Made by a program: the position numbers and the translations under genes. A stretch of 59,794 nt of DNA, taken from Alphaproteobacteria bacterium (lineage in GTDB: Bacteria > Pseudomonadota > Alphaproteobacteria > Rs-D84). This document shows, piece after piece, positions 1 through 7,259 of the stretch. The notes under the pieces were generated by a model. The model did not search any database, had not been told where the DNA came from, and worked only from the letters and a program-made list of their open reading frames with translations. Positions within the stretch are counted from its first letter, which is position 1. The number at the start of each line of letters is the position of its first letter. The DNA lies in NCBI GenBank assembly GCA_017935245.1, contig JAGBHZ010000006.1, positions 1-59,794 on the forward strand, in the 5' to 3' direction.

Positions 1-1205
1 GAAATGTGAACCATACCGTCCAATTCAGGTGTCAAGGCAACAAACAAACCAAATTCAGTTGTGTTCTTGATTGGACCGGTTACAACGTCGCCAACATTGT
101 GTGTTTCTGCAAACTGTTTCCATGGATTTGGTTGCAGTTGTTTGTAACCCAATGAAATACGACGTTTGTCTTGGTCAATGCCCAAAACAACAACGTTGAT
201 ATCTGCACCGTTCTGCAAAACTTTGCTTGGGTGGATATTCTTGTTTGTCCATGACAATTCAGACATGTGAACCAGGCCTTCGATATTGTTGCCCAGATCA
301 ATAAATGCACCGTAATCGGTCAAAGATGATACCTTGCCGGAAACTGTGTCGCCAACGTTGAACGCGCGTGATGCAGTTTCCCATGGATCTTCTTCCAATT
401 GTTTCATGCCCAATGAAATACGATGTGATTCTGGGTCGAATTGGATAACTTTGACCTGAATCTTTTCGCCAACGTGAACCAATTCACGTGGGTGATTTAC
501 GCGTTTCCATGACAGGTCTGTTACATGCAACAAACCATCGATGCCGCCTAAATCAACGAACACACCGTAATCTGTGATGTTTTTAACGGTACCTTCGACA
601 ATGGCGCCCAATGAAATGTTTTTCATTGCTTCTTTCTGGGCGGCCGCGATTGTATCAGACTGAATCGCGCGACGTGATACGATTGCGTTTGTGCGCAATG
701 CGTCCATTTTCAATACGCGGAATTTGTCTTTCAACCCAATCAAAGATTTTGCATCACGGATTGGTTTGTGATCAACCTGGGATGATGGCATAAACGCAAA
801 TACGCCGTTGATGTCAACGGTAAAGCCACCACGAACAACGTCGATAATTGTACCTTCTGGGTCGATGCCTTCGGCAACGGTCTTTTCCAATTCTTTCCAT
901 GCTTTTTCAGCACGTGCCTTGGTATAAGACAGAACAGCGGTTCCTTCGCGGGATTCGTAACGTTCAACAAAAACGTCGATGATGTCCCCAACAGATGGAA
1001 CAGATGCGCCGAATTCCTTTAATGGAACACGACCTTCGGATTTCAGGCCAACGTCAACCATCGCGAAATCACCGCGGATGTCTTTGACGGTACCTTTGGT
1101 TGCATAGCCCTGCAAAGTTTCCTGGGTGCCATAGTTCGCATCGAACATCTGGACGAAATCTTCGCCGGACAGTGGATTAAATAAGTCTTTGGATAAATCT
1201 TTCAT
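1..1205 (-). CDS. rpsA: 30S ribosomal protein S1, 3' end cut by window edge
   Basis: The reading frame runs from ATG at 1205 to the window edge without a stop, giving 401 codons of the N-terminal part. Five S1 RNA-binding repeats are visible, starting near residues 33, 115, 200, 285 and 372. The last three carry the typical 'TDYG/TEFG...G..GLVH' pattern. S1 sits on the 30S subunit and helps it bind mRNA. A full S1 usually has six repeats, so at least one lies beyond the edge. A good promoter (1310-1338) gives a leader of about 100 nt, a common place for S1 autoregulation, although no specific element was recognised. Product call is secure. Confidence 0.95.
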   Translation of the reverse strand, partial: MKDLSKDLFNPLSGEDFVQMFDANYGTQETLQGYATKGTVKDIRGDFAMVDVGLKSEGRVPLKEFGASVPSVGDIIDVFVERYESREGTAVLSYTKARAEKAWKELEKTVAEGIDPEGTIIDVVRGGFTVDINGVFAFMPSSQVDHKPIRDAKSLIGLKDKFRVLKMDALRTNAIVSRRAIQSDTIAAAQKEAMKNISLGAIVEGTVKNITDYGVFVDLGGIDGLLHVTDLSWKRVNHPRELVHVGEKIQVKVIQFDPESHRISLGMKQLEEDPWETASRAFNVGDTVSGKVSSLTDYGAFIDLGNNIEGLVHMSELSWTNKNIHPSKVLQNGADINVVVLGIDQDKRRISLGYKQLQPNPWKQFAETHNVGDVVTGPIKNTTEFGLFVALTPELDGMVHI

Positions 1206-1309
1206 AAGAAATTTTCATCAAAAGCTAGCCATCGCCAATGTATATAGAAATAGCGAGGTCTTGTGGGGTTAATCGGACTGATTCTGCGCCCACCCGCAAA
1301 ATCGAACGG

Positions 1310-1338
1310 ATTATACATGCTTTTTTGACAAAATGCAA
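1310..1338 (-). promoter_or_regulatory. promoter of rpsA
   Basis: On the minus strand TTGCAT (1338-1333), a 17-nt spacer and TATAAT (1315-1310) lie about 105 nt upstream of the rpsA start. The element is near consensus except for the C at -35 position 4. Confidence 0.7.
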
Positions 1339-1356
1339 GTTTTTTCAATAAAATAA

Positions 1357-1382
1357 ATCCCGTCGGATGACGGGTGTTTTTT
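1357..1382 (-). terminator. intrinsic terminator after the 1389-1844 gene
   Basis: A perfect 6-bp stem CCCGTC/GACGGG (1359-1364, 1369-1374) is flanked by A/T runs on both sides. It lies between a minus-strand gene end and the rpsA promoter. Confidence 0.7.
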
Positions 1383-1388
1383 GTGGGG

Positions 1389-1844
1389 TTATTTTGTCTT
1401 TTGTTGGATTGTGGATAACAATTCTGTGGCACGTTCGGGATATATTTTGAACGCGTTTATTGGTGTGCCAGAAATGTCAGAATTATGATATACGCCCATT
1501 ATGCGTGATTTAGACAATGTGGCCGTATTTGTTATGTTGCCGTCTTTGTCGATTATGCCATTTAACTTGTCGCTGCGAAATGACCACGCCAAATCCATAA
1601 CCAGGTTTGGGTTCACAATGCCATTTAATTCATATTTGTCATATATTTTTCTGTATTCTGGTAAATCCTGGAACCGATTGCCCATGTGGGACATGTATTC
1701 CCGGGATGCGCCGGAAAAAATATATTCTTGGGCGGCCAGTGCGGCACGATGGATTAAATTTGCGTGTTTGGCAAAAAATATAGGATTTAATAATGCCAAG
1801 CATAATTCACGTAACTGAAAAATTGGGGCCAGTTCTATTTTCAT
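1389..1844 (-). CDS. hypothetical protein, 151 aa
   Basis: I do not recognise a family. The ATG at 1844 is preceded by an AAGGA-type ribosome binding site, and codon use matches the neighbours. The protein is soluble, without a signal peptide or membrane span. The N-terminal third is helical and rich in Leu/Ala, and the middle has a Tyr/Arg-rich segment. It lies 11 nt downstream of the methyltransferase-like gene and may share its transcript, ending at the terminator at 1357-1382. No function is proposed. Confidence 0.7.
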   Translation of the reverse strand: MKIELAPIFQLRELCLALLNPIFFAKHANLIHRAALAAQEYIFSGASREYMSHMGNRFQDLPEYRKIYDKYELNGIVNPNLVMDLAWSFRSDKLNGIIDKDGNITNTATLSKSRIMGVYHNSDISGTPINAFKIYPERATELLSTIQQKTK

Positions 1845-1855
1845 AATAATTTCCT

Positions 1856-2530
1856 TTATCTTAGTCTTTTTATATGTTCATTTAATGCCTGTTTTATGGC
1901 TGCGGCCTTGGGTGCGGTCCATTTTTCCCAATGACAGGATTCTGGGGGTAATGTGGAATCATGGGTAATCATATGCTGTGGGGGTAATGTGTATGGGATG
2001 GTAAATGTCTCTTCAACCCCCATGTCTAGAACCGTGAAGTTTATTTTATCCCGGATAAAATGTACCGGTGCTAGCAACATGCCATTAACCCATTTGGGAT
2101 GGCCGCCGATACGCAATGTTCCGCCAGCTTTTAGGGCAATTGCCGCACGACGATAAAAATTTATCGCGTGCTTCACATCTGGTGAATAAAGCGGTAATGA
2201 ATACAGCGCCCAAATTTCATCAAATTCATTTTCAAAATTTGTGTTATTGAAGTCATTATTTATGACCGTATGCGCAGAACGTGGGTCGTTGATAAATGGA
2301 TCAACGTTCGTAACGTTGCAATTAATTTTGGCAAAATTCAGTGCGCGCTGAATCTGGGAATGACCGCCACCAATCAGCAATAGTTTCTTGTTATTTAATA
2401 ATTTTTTGATATCACGGTGCGAAATCTGAAAGATTTTCATGTATGCAGACAGCGGACGTGCCGTCATGACAAGTCCACCCTCGTTGAAAAACGATGATAT
2501 TTTATTAAAATCTTTTTCTAACCATCGCAT
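1856..2530 (-). CDS. SAM-dependent methyltransferase-like protein
   Basis: The 224-aa protein has a Rossmann-like motif I (LLLIGGGHSQI), an acidic residue after the next strand (NVDPF), and a later 'ALKAGGTLRIGG' segment like the post-motif region of class I methyltransferases. The substrate is unknown. The frame opens further upstream with a TTG at 2551, but that codon lies inside a strong promoter, TTGACA-N16-TATAAT (2567-2540). I therefore place the start at ATG 2530, only about 3-10 nt after the likely transcription start. The mRNA would be leaderless. Methyltransferase assignment rests on motif I only. Confidence 0.65.
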   Translation of the reverse strand: MRWLEKDFNKISSFFNEGGLVMTARPLSAYMKIFQISHRDIKKLLNNKKLLLIGGGHSQIQRALNFAKINCNVTNVDPFINDPRSAHTVINNDFNNTNFENEFDEIWALYSLPLYSPDVKHAINFYRRAAIALKAGGTLRIGGHPKWVNGMLLAPVHFIRDKINFTVLDMGVEETFTIPYTLPPQHMITHDSTLPPESCHWEKWTAPKAAAIKQALNEHIKRLR

Positions 2531-2539
2531 AGTATTGTC

Positions 2540-2567
2540 ATTATAGGACAAAAATACATATTGTCAA
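2540..2567 (-). promoter_or_regulatory. consensus promoter directly abutting a start codon
   Basis: On the minus strand TTGACA (2567-2562), a 16-nt spacer and TATAAT (2545-2540) are perfect sigma-70 hexamers. The next ATG is at 2530, leaving essentially no 5' UTR. Confidence 0.7.
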
Positions 2568-2579
2568 TGGCAAAAAGAA

Positions 2580-3545
2580 TTATCGCGCAACCGCCCCATG
2601 CAATGCCGTGTGGCATACGTAATCCCGCAAGACAAAACCGCCATCGGCGTGCCAGTTTAACATGCCACGCCAATTTTCATCTGGTATTTCAACCGTTGGT
2701 AATGGGTGTGGGGTGCGTGTTAACTGTTCGCGAACCTGGTCCAGGTGGTTTGTATAAATATGCGCGTCATGCAATTCGCCCTTTAATATGCCGGGGGTCA
2801 TGCCCGCTTCTTTGGCGTACAGTAGCAATAGTAACGCATAACTGGCGATATTATATGGAATCCCCAGGAACATGTCGCATGAGCGCTGGGTCCATATCAG
2901 GTTTAATTTGCCATCGCGCACAATTAATTGGTGCATAACATGGCATGGTGGTAACGCCATTTGCGGAAAGTCCACTGGGTTCCATGCAGATACCAATATA
3001 CGCCGGTCATTTGGATTGTTCTTTAATTTGTTGATTGCGTTGGCAACCTGGTCGATGCCGGGCTTTTGTGGATTGAAATTATCCGATGGATTTTTTTCTA
3101 TGCGCGCCTGGTCCCATTGGTATTCGCCGCCAAAATGGCGCCACTGAAAACCGTAAATTGGGCCCAAATCGCGTTCAGAATCCATAATGGAATTTCGGAT
3201 AATTTGCGTGTCGGCCGGTGATAATGGTGTGCCCCGCCCCATTGCGTTGATTTTTGTTTTGTATTCTTGTTCGACCTTGACCGGGTTTGCCCATTCATTC
3301 CAGATTTTACATTTGCGGTCGGTTAACCATTTTTTATCAGTTATTCCGCGGATGAAAAATTCTAGTTCGGTGGCGATGTTTTTCAATCCCATTTTCTTGG
3401 TGGTAATTAGTGGAAATCCCATTTCCATCTCGTGGATAAATGTTGCGCCATGACCCGTGCCGATATCGGGAATGCCTGTGCGGTTTTGACGAATGTCGGT
3501 ACAGTTATTATAAATATCCCCCAGTATGTCCAGATATGCCTTCAT
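2580..3545 (-). CDS. thyA: thymidylate synthase
   Basis: ThyA methylates dUMP to dTMP using methylene-tetrahydrofolate. Visible signatures are the N-terminal 'NRTGI' phosphate-binding region, the 'DLGPIYGFQWR' block, the catalytic Cys in 'ALPPCHVMHQ' (about residue 201), 'QRSCDMFLGIPYNIASYA' and 'HDAHIYTNH'. At about 321 aa it is longer than the 264-aa E. coli enzyme, with the extra length between residues 85 and 165 as in longer family members. Two start codons are possible, 3560 and 3545. The second has GGGG 9 nt upstream and is preferred. tmk, the next step in dTTP synthesis, is at 36231. Confidence 0.95.
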   Translation of the reverse strand: MKAYLDILGDIYNNCTDIRQNRTGIPDIGTGHGATFIHEMEMGFPLITTKKMGLKNIATELEFFIRGITDKKWLTDRKCKIWNEWANPVKVEQEYKTKINAMGRGTPLSPADTQIIRNSIMDSERDLGPIYGFQWRHFGGEYQWDQARIEKNPSDNFNPQKPGIDQVANAINKLKNNPNDRRILVSAWNPVDFPQMALPPCHVMHQLIVRDGKLNLIWTQRSCDMFLGIPYNIASYALLLLLYAKEAGMTPGILKGELHDAHIYTNHLDQVREQLTRTPHPLPTVEIPDENWRGMLNWHADGGFVLRDYVCHTALHGAVAR

Positions 3546-3565
3546 TTGTTTTGTCCCCATATATG

Positions 3566-3596
3566 TTTAAAAGAAACGCGCCGATGTGGCGCGTTT
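3566..3596 (-). terminator. intrinsic terminator after tig
   Basis: A 9-bp perfect stem AAACGCGCC/GGCGCGTTT (3574-3582, 3588-3596) is followed on the minus strand by a short U-rich run. It separates tig from thyA. Confidence 0.65.
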
Positions 3597-3606
3597 AATG
3601 TTACCA

Positions 3607-4914
3607 TTAGCGTACAGATGCCTGTTTGAACAATTCGTCGGCTGGGACCGTTTTTTCTTTGGTCTTGACGTGTGTCAACATCGCATCCAGTGCCTTGCGT
3701 TCGAAAATCATGCCGCGCAGCATGGCCAACGCATTTTGATTCTTGTTATAGAATTCAAAAACCTGTTTTGGATCTGGGTAACGTGCCGCTTCGGCCCAGA
3801 TGGCCTGTTGCAGGTCTTCACGTGTAACCTCTACCTTGTTCTGGGTGCCCCATTCGGCCAAAATCAGACCCAATTTTACACGGCGTTCGGCGTCTTTGCG
3901 TTCTTGTTTTTCATCCCATTTGTGATCGCATTTTTCATCGTGGCAATGGGCATGACCGCGTTCGAATTCAGATTTTGCCATGTTGTATTCTTGTTCAACC
4001 AATGTTTCTGGCAAATCTAATTTAATTTTATCGGCTAAGATATCCAACAATTCGTTGCGCATGTCGCGTTTGGCCGCTTCGTCATATTGTTCGTTGATGA
4101 TTTTGCGGATGTGTTCGCGCAGTGCTTCGACCGTTTCTTGGCCAACCTGTTTTGCCAAATCGTCGTTCAGTTCAGGCAAGATATGTTTGCGAACTTCATG
4201 AACCTCTACTTCGAAACGAGCATCTTTGCCCGCCAGGTTTTCTGCGTGATAATCGTCTGGGAATTTAACGTTAACGTCAAATTTATCGCCGGTTTTATGT
4301 CCGATTACCTGGTCTTCGAAACCGGGAATAAATGCGCCAGAACCCAAAATCAGGTGATGTTTTTTTGCTTCGCCACCGGCAAATGCGGTGTCGCCAACAA
4401 ATCCCTTGAAATCAATTACGGCAACGTCGCCATTTTGTGCTTTGTATTTTGCGTCCTGTTTTTCGGCGGTGCTGCGTGATTTGCGGATGTTTTCCAGTGC
4501 GGTTTCAACTTCCTTTTCGTCCAATTTTGCGATTTTTTTAGTTACTGTGAATTTATCCAAATCAACCGCCGGCAATGTTGGTAAAATATCAAATTCCATT
4601 GAATATTCCGCGTCTTGACCAATTGTCCAGCCAGACAGGTCAACCTTGGGCGTGCCCGCCAGGCGGATTTTTTTGTCGGCAACATATGATTCCAGGTCGC
4701 GGTTCATTAATTTATCAATCGCTTCGCCGTATGCAGATGCATTGTATTTCTGGCGCAGGATGTTTAATGGCACCTTGCCGGTGCGGAACCCGGGCATTTT
4801 AACCTTTTTGCCGTATTCTAATAAAATTTCGTCAGCCGCCTTCTGCAATTCGTCCGCAGAAAGTACGCCATTTACAGAATAATGTAAATCTTTGATTTTT
4901 TCTTTTTTAAACAT
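3607..4914 (-). CDS. tig: trigger factor, ribosome-associated chaperone
   Basis: The 435-aa protein has the ribosome-docking signature GFRTGKVP (residues 42-49), a central FKBP-type prolyl isomerase domain (about 150-245) and a helical C-terminal chaperone domain. It meets nascent chains at the exit tunnel. Around residues 319-333 there is a His/Cys-rich stretch (pattern HxHCHDxxxCxH) that is absent from E. coli trigger factor and could bind a metal. A promoter with TTGCTT at -35 lies just upstream (4949-4976), and a terminator follows at 3566-3596. Family assignment is secure; metal binding is inference. Confidence 0.95.
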   Translation of the reverse strand: MFKKEKIKDLHYSVNGVLSADELQKAADEILLEYGKKVKMPGFRTGKVPLNILRQKYNASAYGEAIDKLMNRDLESYVADKKIRLAGTPKVDLSGWTIGQDAEYSMEFDILPTLPAVDLDKFTVTKKIAKLDEKEVETALENIRKSRSTAEKQDAKYKAQNGDVAVIDFKGFVGDTAFAGGEAKKHHLILGSGAFIPGFEDQVIGHKTGDKFDVNVKFPDDYHAENLAGKDARFEVEVHEVRKHILPELNDDLAKQVGQETVEALREHIRKIINEQYDEAAKRDMRNELLDILADKIKLDLPETLVEQEYNMAKSEFERGHAHCHDEKCDHKWDEKQERKDAERRVKLGLILAEWGTQNKVEVTREDLQQAIWAEAARYPDPKQVFEFYNKNQNALAMLRGMIFERKALDAMLTHVKTKEKTVPADELFKQASVR

Positions 4915-4948
4915 ATGTTTTCCCCATTTTACTAAGAATTGCCCCGTG

Positions 4949-4976
4949 ATTATACACTGTTTTTATGTGAAAGCAA
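4949..4976 (-). promoter_or_regulatory. promoter of tig
   Basis: On the minus strand TTGCTT (4976-4971), a 16-nt spacer and TATAAT (4954-4949) lie 35 nt upstream of the tig start. Confidence 0.65.
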
Positions 4977-4980
4977 TAAT

Positions 4981-5010
4981 AAAAAAATCCCGCCGGGGCG
5001 GGATTTTTTT
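4981..5010. terminator. bidirectional intrinsic terminator
   Basis: The stem TCCCGCC/GGCGGGA (4988-4994, 4997-5003) is flanked by seven A and seven T residues, so it can act in both directions. It lies between the tig promoter and the repeat region. Confidence 0.65.
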
Positions 5011-5120
5011 AGTGGTTAGTGTAAGTGGTTAATGAATGCACTATGATGTGCGGCATTTGCCGCACACAAACACTATCCACTATCCACTATCCACTAGCCA
5101 CTAACAACTAACCACTAAAC
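5011..5120. repeat. imperfect ~110-bp inverted repeat with heptamer array
   Basis: The left arm (5011-5057) and right arm (5058-5120) can fold on each other: AGTGGTTAGT at 5011 matches the complement of ACTAACCACT near 5107-5116. The centre is the tight hairpin GTGCGGCA/TGCCGCAC. The right arm is built of six consecutive 7-bp units from 5074 to 5115: TATCCAC three times, then TAGCCAC, TAACAAC and TAACCAC. No gene covers it. It abuts the promoter of the A1/B1 cassette. Confidence 0.75.
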
Positions 5121-5132
5121 TTTTATTTATCT
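5117..5132 (+). repeat. copy 1 of 16-bp repeat AAACTTTTATTTATCT
   Basis: The identical 16-mer also occurs at 28304-28319 and 46093-46108. In two of the three places it lies just upstream of an A/B-type cassette or its remnant. A degenerate AT-rich equivalent lies upstream of the cassette-2 promoter. Confidence 0.7.
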
Positions 5133-5138
5133 AAGTAT

Positions 5139-5167
5139 TTGCGTAAATGGAAACAATTCGTTATAAT
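5139..5167 (+). promoter_or_regulatory. promoter of the A1/B1 leader
   Basis: TTGCGT (5139-5144), 17-nt spacer, TATAAT (5162-5167). The homologous leader at 35928-36163 has the same arrangement (TTGCAT-N17-TATAAT), so the promoter is conserved between the two copies. Confidence 0.75.
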
Positions 5168-5173
5168 ATATCT

Positions 5174-5360
5174 GTTATGGTGGTTTGCCATAATGGGGTG
5201 TCAGAACCCGTGCTCGTAGCATCCAAATGGTTTTGGATGGAAATAAAACTCCTGAACTTTGTTGTCAGGAGGGTTGCGAATATATTGAATAAGCACACAA
5301 TACTATGAGATTGTTCTGAACCTCCTGACCACTCGAATTTTTCGGTGGTTTTTGTTTTTT
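5174..5360 (+). ncRNA. conserved structured 5' leader, copy 1 (candidate cis-regulatory RNA)
   Basis: From the likely start near 5174 the RNA can form a hairpin TTATGG/CCATAA (5176-5193), then GGGT/ACCC, then a variable arm. Next is CTCCTGA/TCAGGAG (5249-5255 with 5265-5271). The 3' arm of this last helix (GTCAGGAGGGTT, 5264-5275) can pair instead with AACCTCCTGAC (5319-5329), enclosing a small ACAAT/ATTGT hairpin. A terminator-like hairpin CCAC-CGAA/TTCG-GTGG followed by TTTTTGTTTTTT (5329-5360) comes directly after. The same helices occur in the paralogous leader at 35928-36128. No known riboswitch class was recognised. Gene A1 starts 30 nt after the T-run. Confidence 0.7.
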
Positions 5361-5390
5361 CGCGAATAAACAAAAAAGGGAGAATGACAA

Positions 5391-5843
5391 ATGAAAAAAC
5401 TTTTATTTGCAACTGTTATAACAGTGACTATTTCAGGGACTGGCCATTGCGTTACACAATGCGTGAAAATCCCAGAAACCTTTACATCGTGTTCTGAAGT
5501 CTCTGCAACCAATACAGGCGATTGGAGCCTGACGTGCGATGGACAAACATATCGTGGGGTATCTAAAATATCTACTGACGATATAAGTTTGACGGCAGAC
5601 TGTTCCGGACAAGATAATTGTTCATTAGATTGTTATTGTAAAATGACATATCCCGTCGAAACTGAATGGGTGCTTATGTATTCCAGTCCTACCTTATGCA
5701 GCAGTATTGAAGAATGCTCTATATTGACTTTGGCAGATGCGGCTAGGCATTGTGGAACATATTGCATGGATGATGAGTATGATGGCTCGAATGAGGCAAT
5801 GTTAAATACCATAAGAAGAATCCTTGAAAATATAAAGGCGTAA
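5391..5843 (+). CDS. small secreted Cys-rich protein A1
   Basis: The 150-aa protein has an N-terminal signal peptide (MKK, hydrophobic core, cleavage near residue 20) and about 15 cysteines in the mature part, suggesting disulfides outside the cytoplasm. It is a diverged paralogue of the 154-aa protein at 35427-35891. Both share an early Cys-Val, a 'W..TC' motif, a 'CYCK...P.....WV' core and closely spaced C-terminal Cys residues. The ribosome binding site GGGAG precedes the ATG. Gene B1 starts 2 nt after the stop, so the two are co-translated. The family is not recognised and no enzyme motif is seen. Confidence 0.8.
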   Translation: MKKLLFATVITVTISGTGHCVTQCVKIPETFTSCSEVSATNTGDWSLTCDGQTYRGVSKISTDDISLTADCSGQDNCSLDCYCKMTYPVETEWVLMYSSPTLCSSIEECSILTLADAARHCGTYCMDDEYDGSNEAMLNTIRRILENIKA

Positions 5844-5845
5844 AA

Positions 5846-6118
5846 ATGAAGCGATTGATATTTTTTATGTGTTTGGCGCCGTTATCCGCGATGGCGGCGG
5901 CGCCGTCAACATCGTGCCCGACGGGCTATATCGCGATTGACGAACCGCAAATCACAATTGCAACAGCGTGCCCCAGTGGCACAATTTCCGTTGGCACGGC
6001 GGAATCGTGTTTGGTGGAAAGTCCCGCGGGTGATTGCATAATGTATGCGCCGGCGGGTGTGTCATTTACCGACGATGCCGGCACATACGAATTTGCCGAA
6101 CCGTGCGCGATGCAGTAA
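5846..6118 (+). CDS. small secreted protein B1 with CPxG repeats
   Basis: The 90-aa protein has a signal peptide ending near AMAA and a mature part with two related units, 'TSCPTGYIAI' and 'TACPSGTISV'. These are followed by GTAESCL, 'PAG.CIMY.PAGVSFTD' and a C-terminal 'TYEF..PC'. It is about 65 % identical by eye to the protein at 35144-35416. A third, truncated version exists at 46113-46187. The strong constraint across copies, set against the looser A protein, suggests B is the conserved functional partner. Function unknown; a periplasmic or surface role is inferred only from the signal peptide and cysteines. Confidence 0.85.
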   Translation: MKRLIFFMCLAPLSAMAAAPSTSCPTGYIAIDEPQITIATACPSGTISVGTAESCLVESPAGDCIMYAPAGVSFTDDAGTYEFAEPCAMQ

Positions 6119-6144
6119 AAAATCCCCCAAACGGGGGATTTTGT
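6119..6144. terminator. terminator between B1 and rpsI
   Basis: The stem AATCCCCC/GGGGGATT (6121-6128, 6133-6140) with flanking A and T runs serves both converging genes. Confidence 0.75.
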
Positions 6145-6161
6145 TTGTGTTCCAAACGATA

Positions 6162-6647
6162 TTAACGTTTGCTGAACTGGGTTGAACGACGTGCCTTGCG
6201 GAAACCATAGTGCTTACGTTCAACAACACGGCTGTCGCGGGTCAAGAATCCAGCGGCCTTTAATGTGGCGCGTAATTCTGGTTCTTTCTTTTCCAGCGCT
6301 TTGGAAATACCGTGTTTTACCGCGCCGGCCTGGCCGGATAAACCGCCGCCTTCTACAAATGCGACGATGTCATATGCGGTTTCACGATTTGTAACGCCAA
6401 ATGGTTGGGCGATAATCATCTGTAATACCGCGCGACGGAAGTATTCGGCGGAACCCTTGCCGTTAACGGTGATGTTGCCCTTGCCCGGCATCAGATATAC
6501 GCGTGCAACGGAATCTTTACGTTTGCCGGTTGCGTATGTCGCGTCGTTTAATTTTGGTGTTGCAACTGGTGCCTTTTTGGCAGCAGTTTTTGTTGTTGCA
6601 GCCTTTTTAACTGTTGCTTTTGTGGCTGTCTTTTTTGCTTCTGCCAT
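6162..6647 (-). CDS. rpsI: 30S ribosomal protein S9
   Basis: S9 binds the head of the small subunit, and its basic C-terminal tail (here ending QFSKR) reaches the P-site tRNA. The conserved '[12 protein letters not shown]', 'NGKGSAEYF' and '[15 protein letters not shown]' blocks are all present. The 161-aa protein carries an extra N-terminal Lys/Ala/Thr-rich extension of about 30 residues before the S9 core, as in several alphaproteobacteria. Its ATG overlaps the rplM stop (TAATG), so the two are translationally coupled. Confidence 0.96.
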   Translation of the reverse strand: MAEAKKTATKATVKKAATTKTAAKKAPVATPKLNDATYATGKRKDSVARVYLMPGKGNITVNGKGSAEYFRRAVLQMIIAQPFGVTNRETAYDIVAFVEGGGLSGQAGAVKHGISKALEKKEPELRATLKAAGFLTRDSRVVERKHYGFRKARRSTQFSKR

Positions 6648-7120
6648 TATTCACCCCTTTTATTTTTGCGATTCAATGATGCAAAATCAATTACAACTGG
6701 ATTTTGTGCGGCGTGTTTGTGTTCTGCACCTGCATAAACGTGTAATTTGTTTAAGCGTTTGTTTGCCAATGCAACCGCCGTGCGACGGCCCATCATGCGT
6801 TTAACCGCGTTTGTAACCAATGTTTCTGGTTTTTCCGAACGCATTTGACCCAGTGTGCGTGATTTTAATGAACCCGTCCACAATGAATGCCAGAAGAAAC
6901 GATCTTTGTCGGCCTTGTGCCCGGATAATGCAACCTTGTCCGCGTTGATGATGATAACATGGTCGCCACAATCCATATTTGGTGTCCATGTTGGCTTGTT
7001 CTTGCCACGCAGGATGTTCGCGGTATATGCCGCCAAACGACCCAATGTGCAATCAGTTGCGTCAATCAGATACCATTTGGCGTCTAATTCGCACTTTTTT
7101 AACGATTTTGTCGCTGCCAT
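6647..7120 (-). CDS. rplM: 50S ribosomal protein L13
   Basis: L13 is an early-assembly 23S rRNA-binding protein. The 157-aa sequence shows the family blocks '[25 protein letters not shown]', '[18 protein letters not shown]' (split here at K) and '[23 protein letters not shown]'. It forms the usual rplM-rpsI operon, transcribed from the promoter at 7159-7187. Length and order are typical. Confidence 0.96.
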   Translation of the reverse strand: MAATKSLKKCELDAKWYLIDATDCTLGRLAAYTANILRGKNKPTWTPNMDCGDHVIIINADKVALSGHKADKDRFFWHSLWTGSLKSRTLGQMRSEKPETLVTNAVKRMMGRRTAVALANKRLNKLHVYAGAEHKHAAQNPVVIDFASLNRKNKRGE

Positions 7121-7158
7121 TTTTATTTTACCCTTGGTTTATAAATTAAAGCGGGCCT

Positions 7159-7187
7159 ATTATGCCCCAACCCGCCGGAAATGTCAA
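7159..7187 (-). promoter_or_regulatory. promoter of rplM-rpsI
   Basis: On the minus strand TTGACA (7187-7182), 17-nt spacer, CATAAT (7164-7159). It lies 39 nt upstream of the rplM start. Confidence 0.7.
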
Positions 7188-7229
7188 GAAAAATCAATGC
7201 GGTATTATTGTACCGTGCAAAAAATACAA

Positions 7230-7257
7230 ATAAACGCCCGTTTGGGCGTTTTTTTTG
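7230..7257. terminator. terminator after the histidine kinase gene
   Basis: The perfect stem AACGCCC/GGGCGTT (7233-7239, 7244-7250) has A-rich and T-rich flanks. It lies 3 nt beyond the kinase stop. Nearly the same hairpin recurs at 46190-46216. Confidence 0.7.
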
Positions 7258-7259
7258 TT

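Noticed and set aside
1501..1818. Plus-strand frame of 105 codons
   Set aside because: Antisense to the 1389-1844 gene, with no start signal and low-complexity hydrophobic translation.
5074..5115. Regularly spaced 7-bp units considered as a CRISPR or minisatellite
   Set aside because: Units are contiguous with no spacers and far too short for CRISPR repeats; reported as an inverted heptad repeat instead.
5177..5308. A 43-codon frame inside leader copy 1 that could be a leader peptide
   Set aside because: The homologous leader at 35928-36128 has stops after a few codons in the same place; the RNA structure is conserved, not the peptide.
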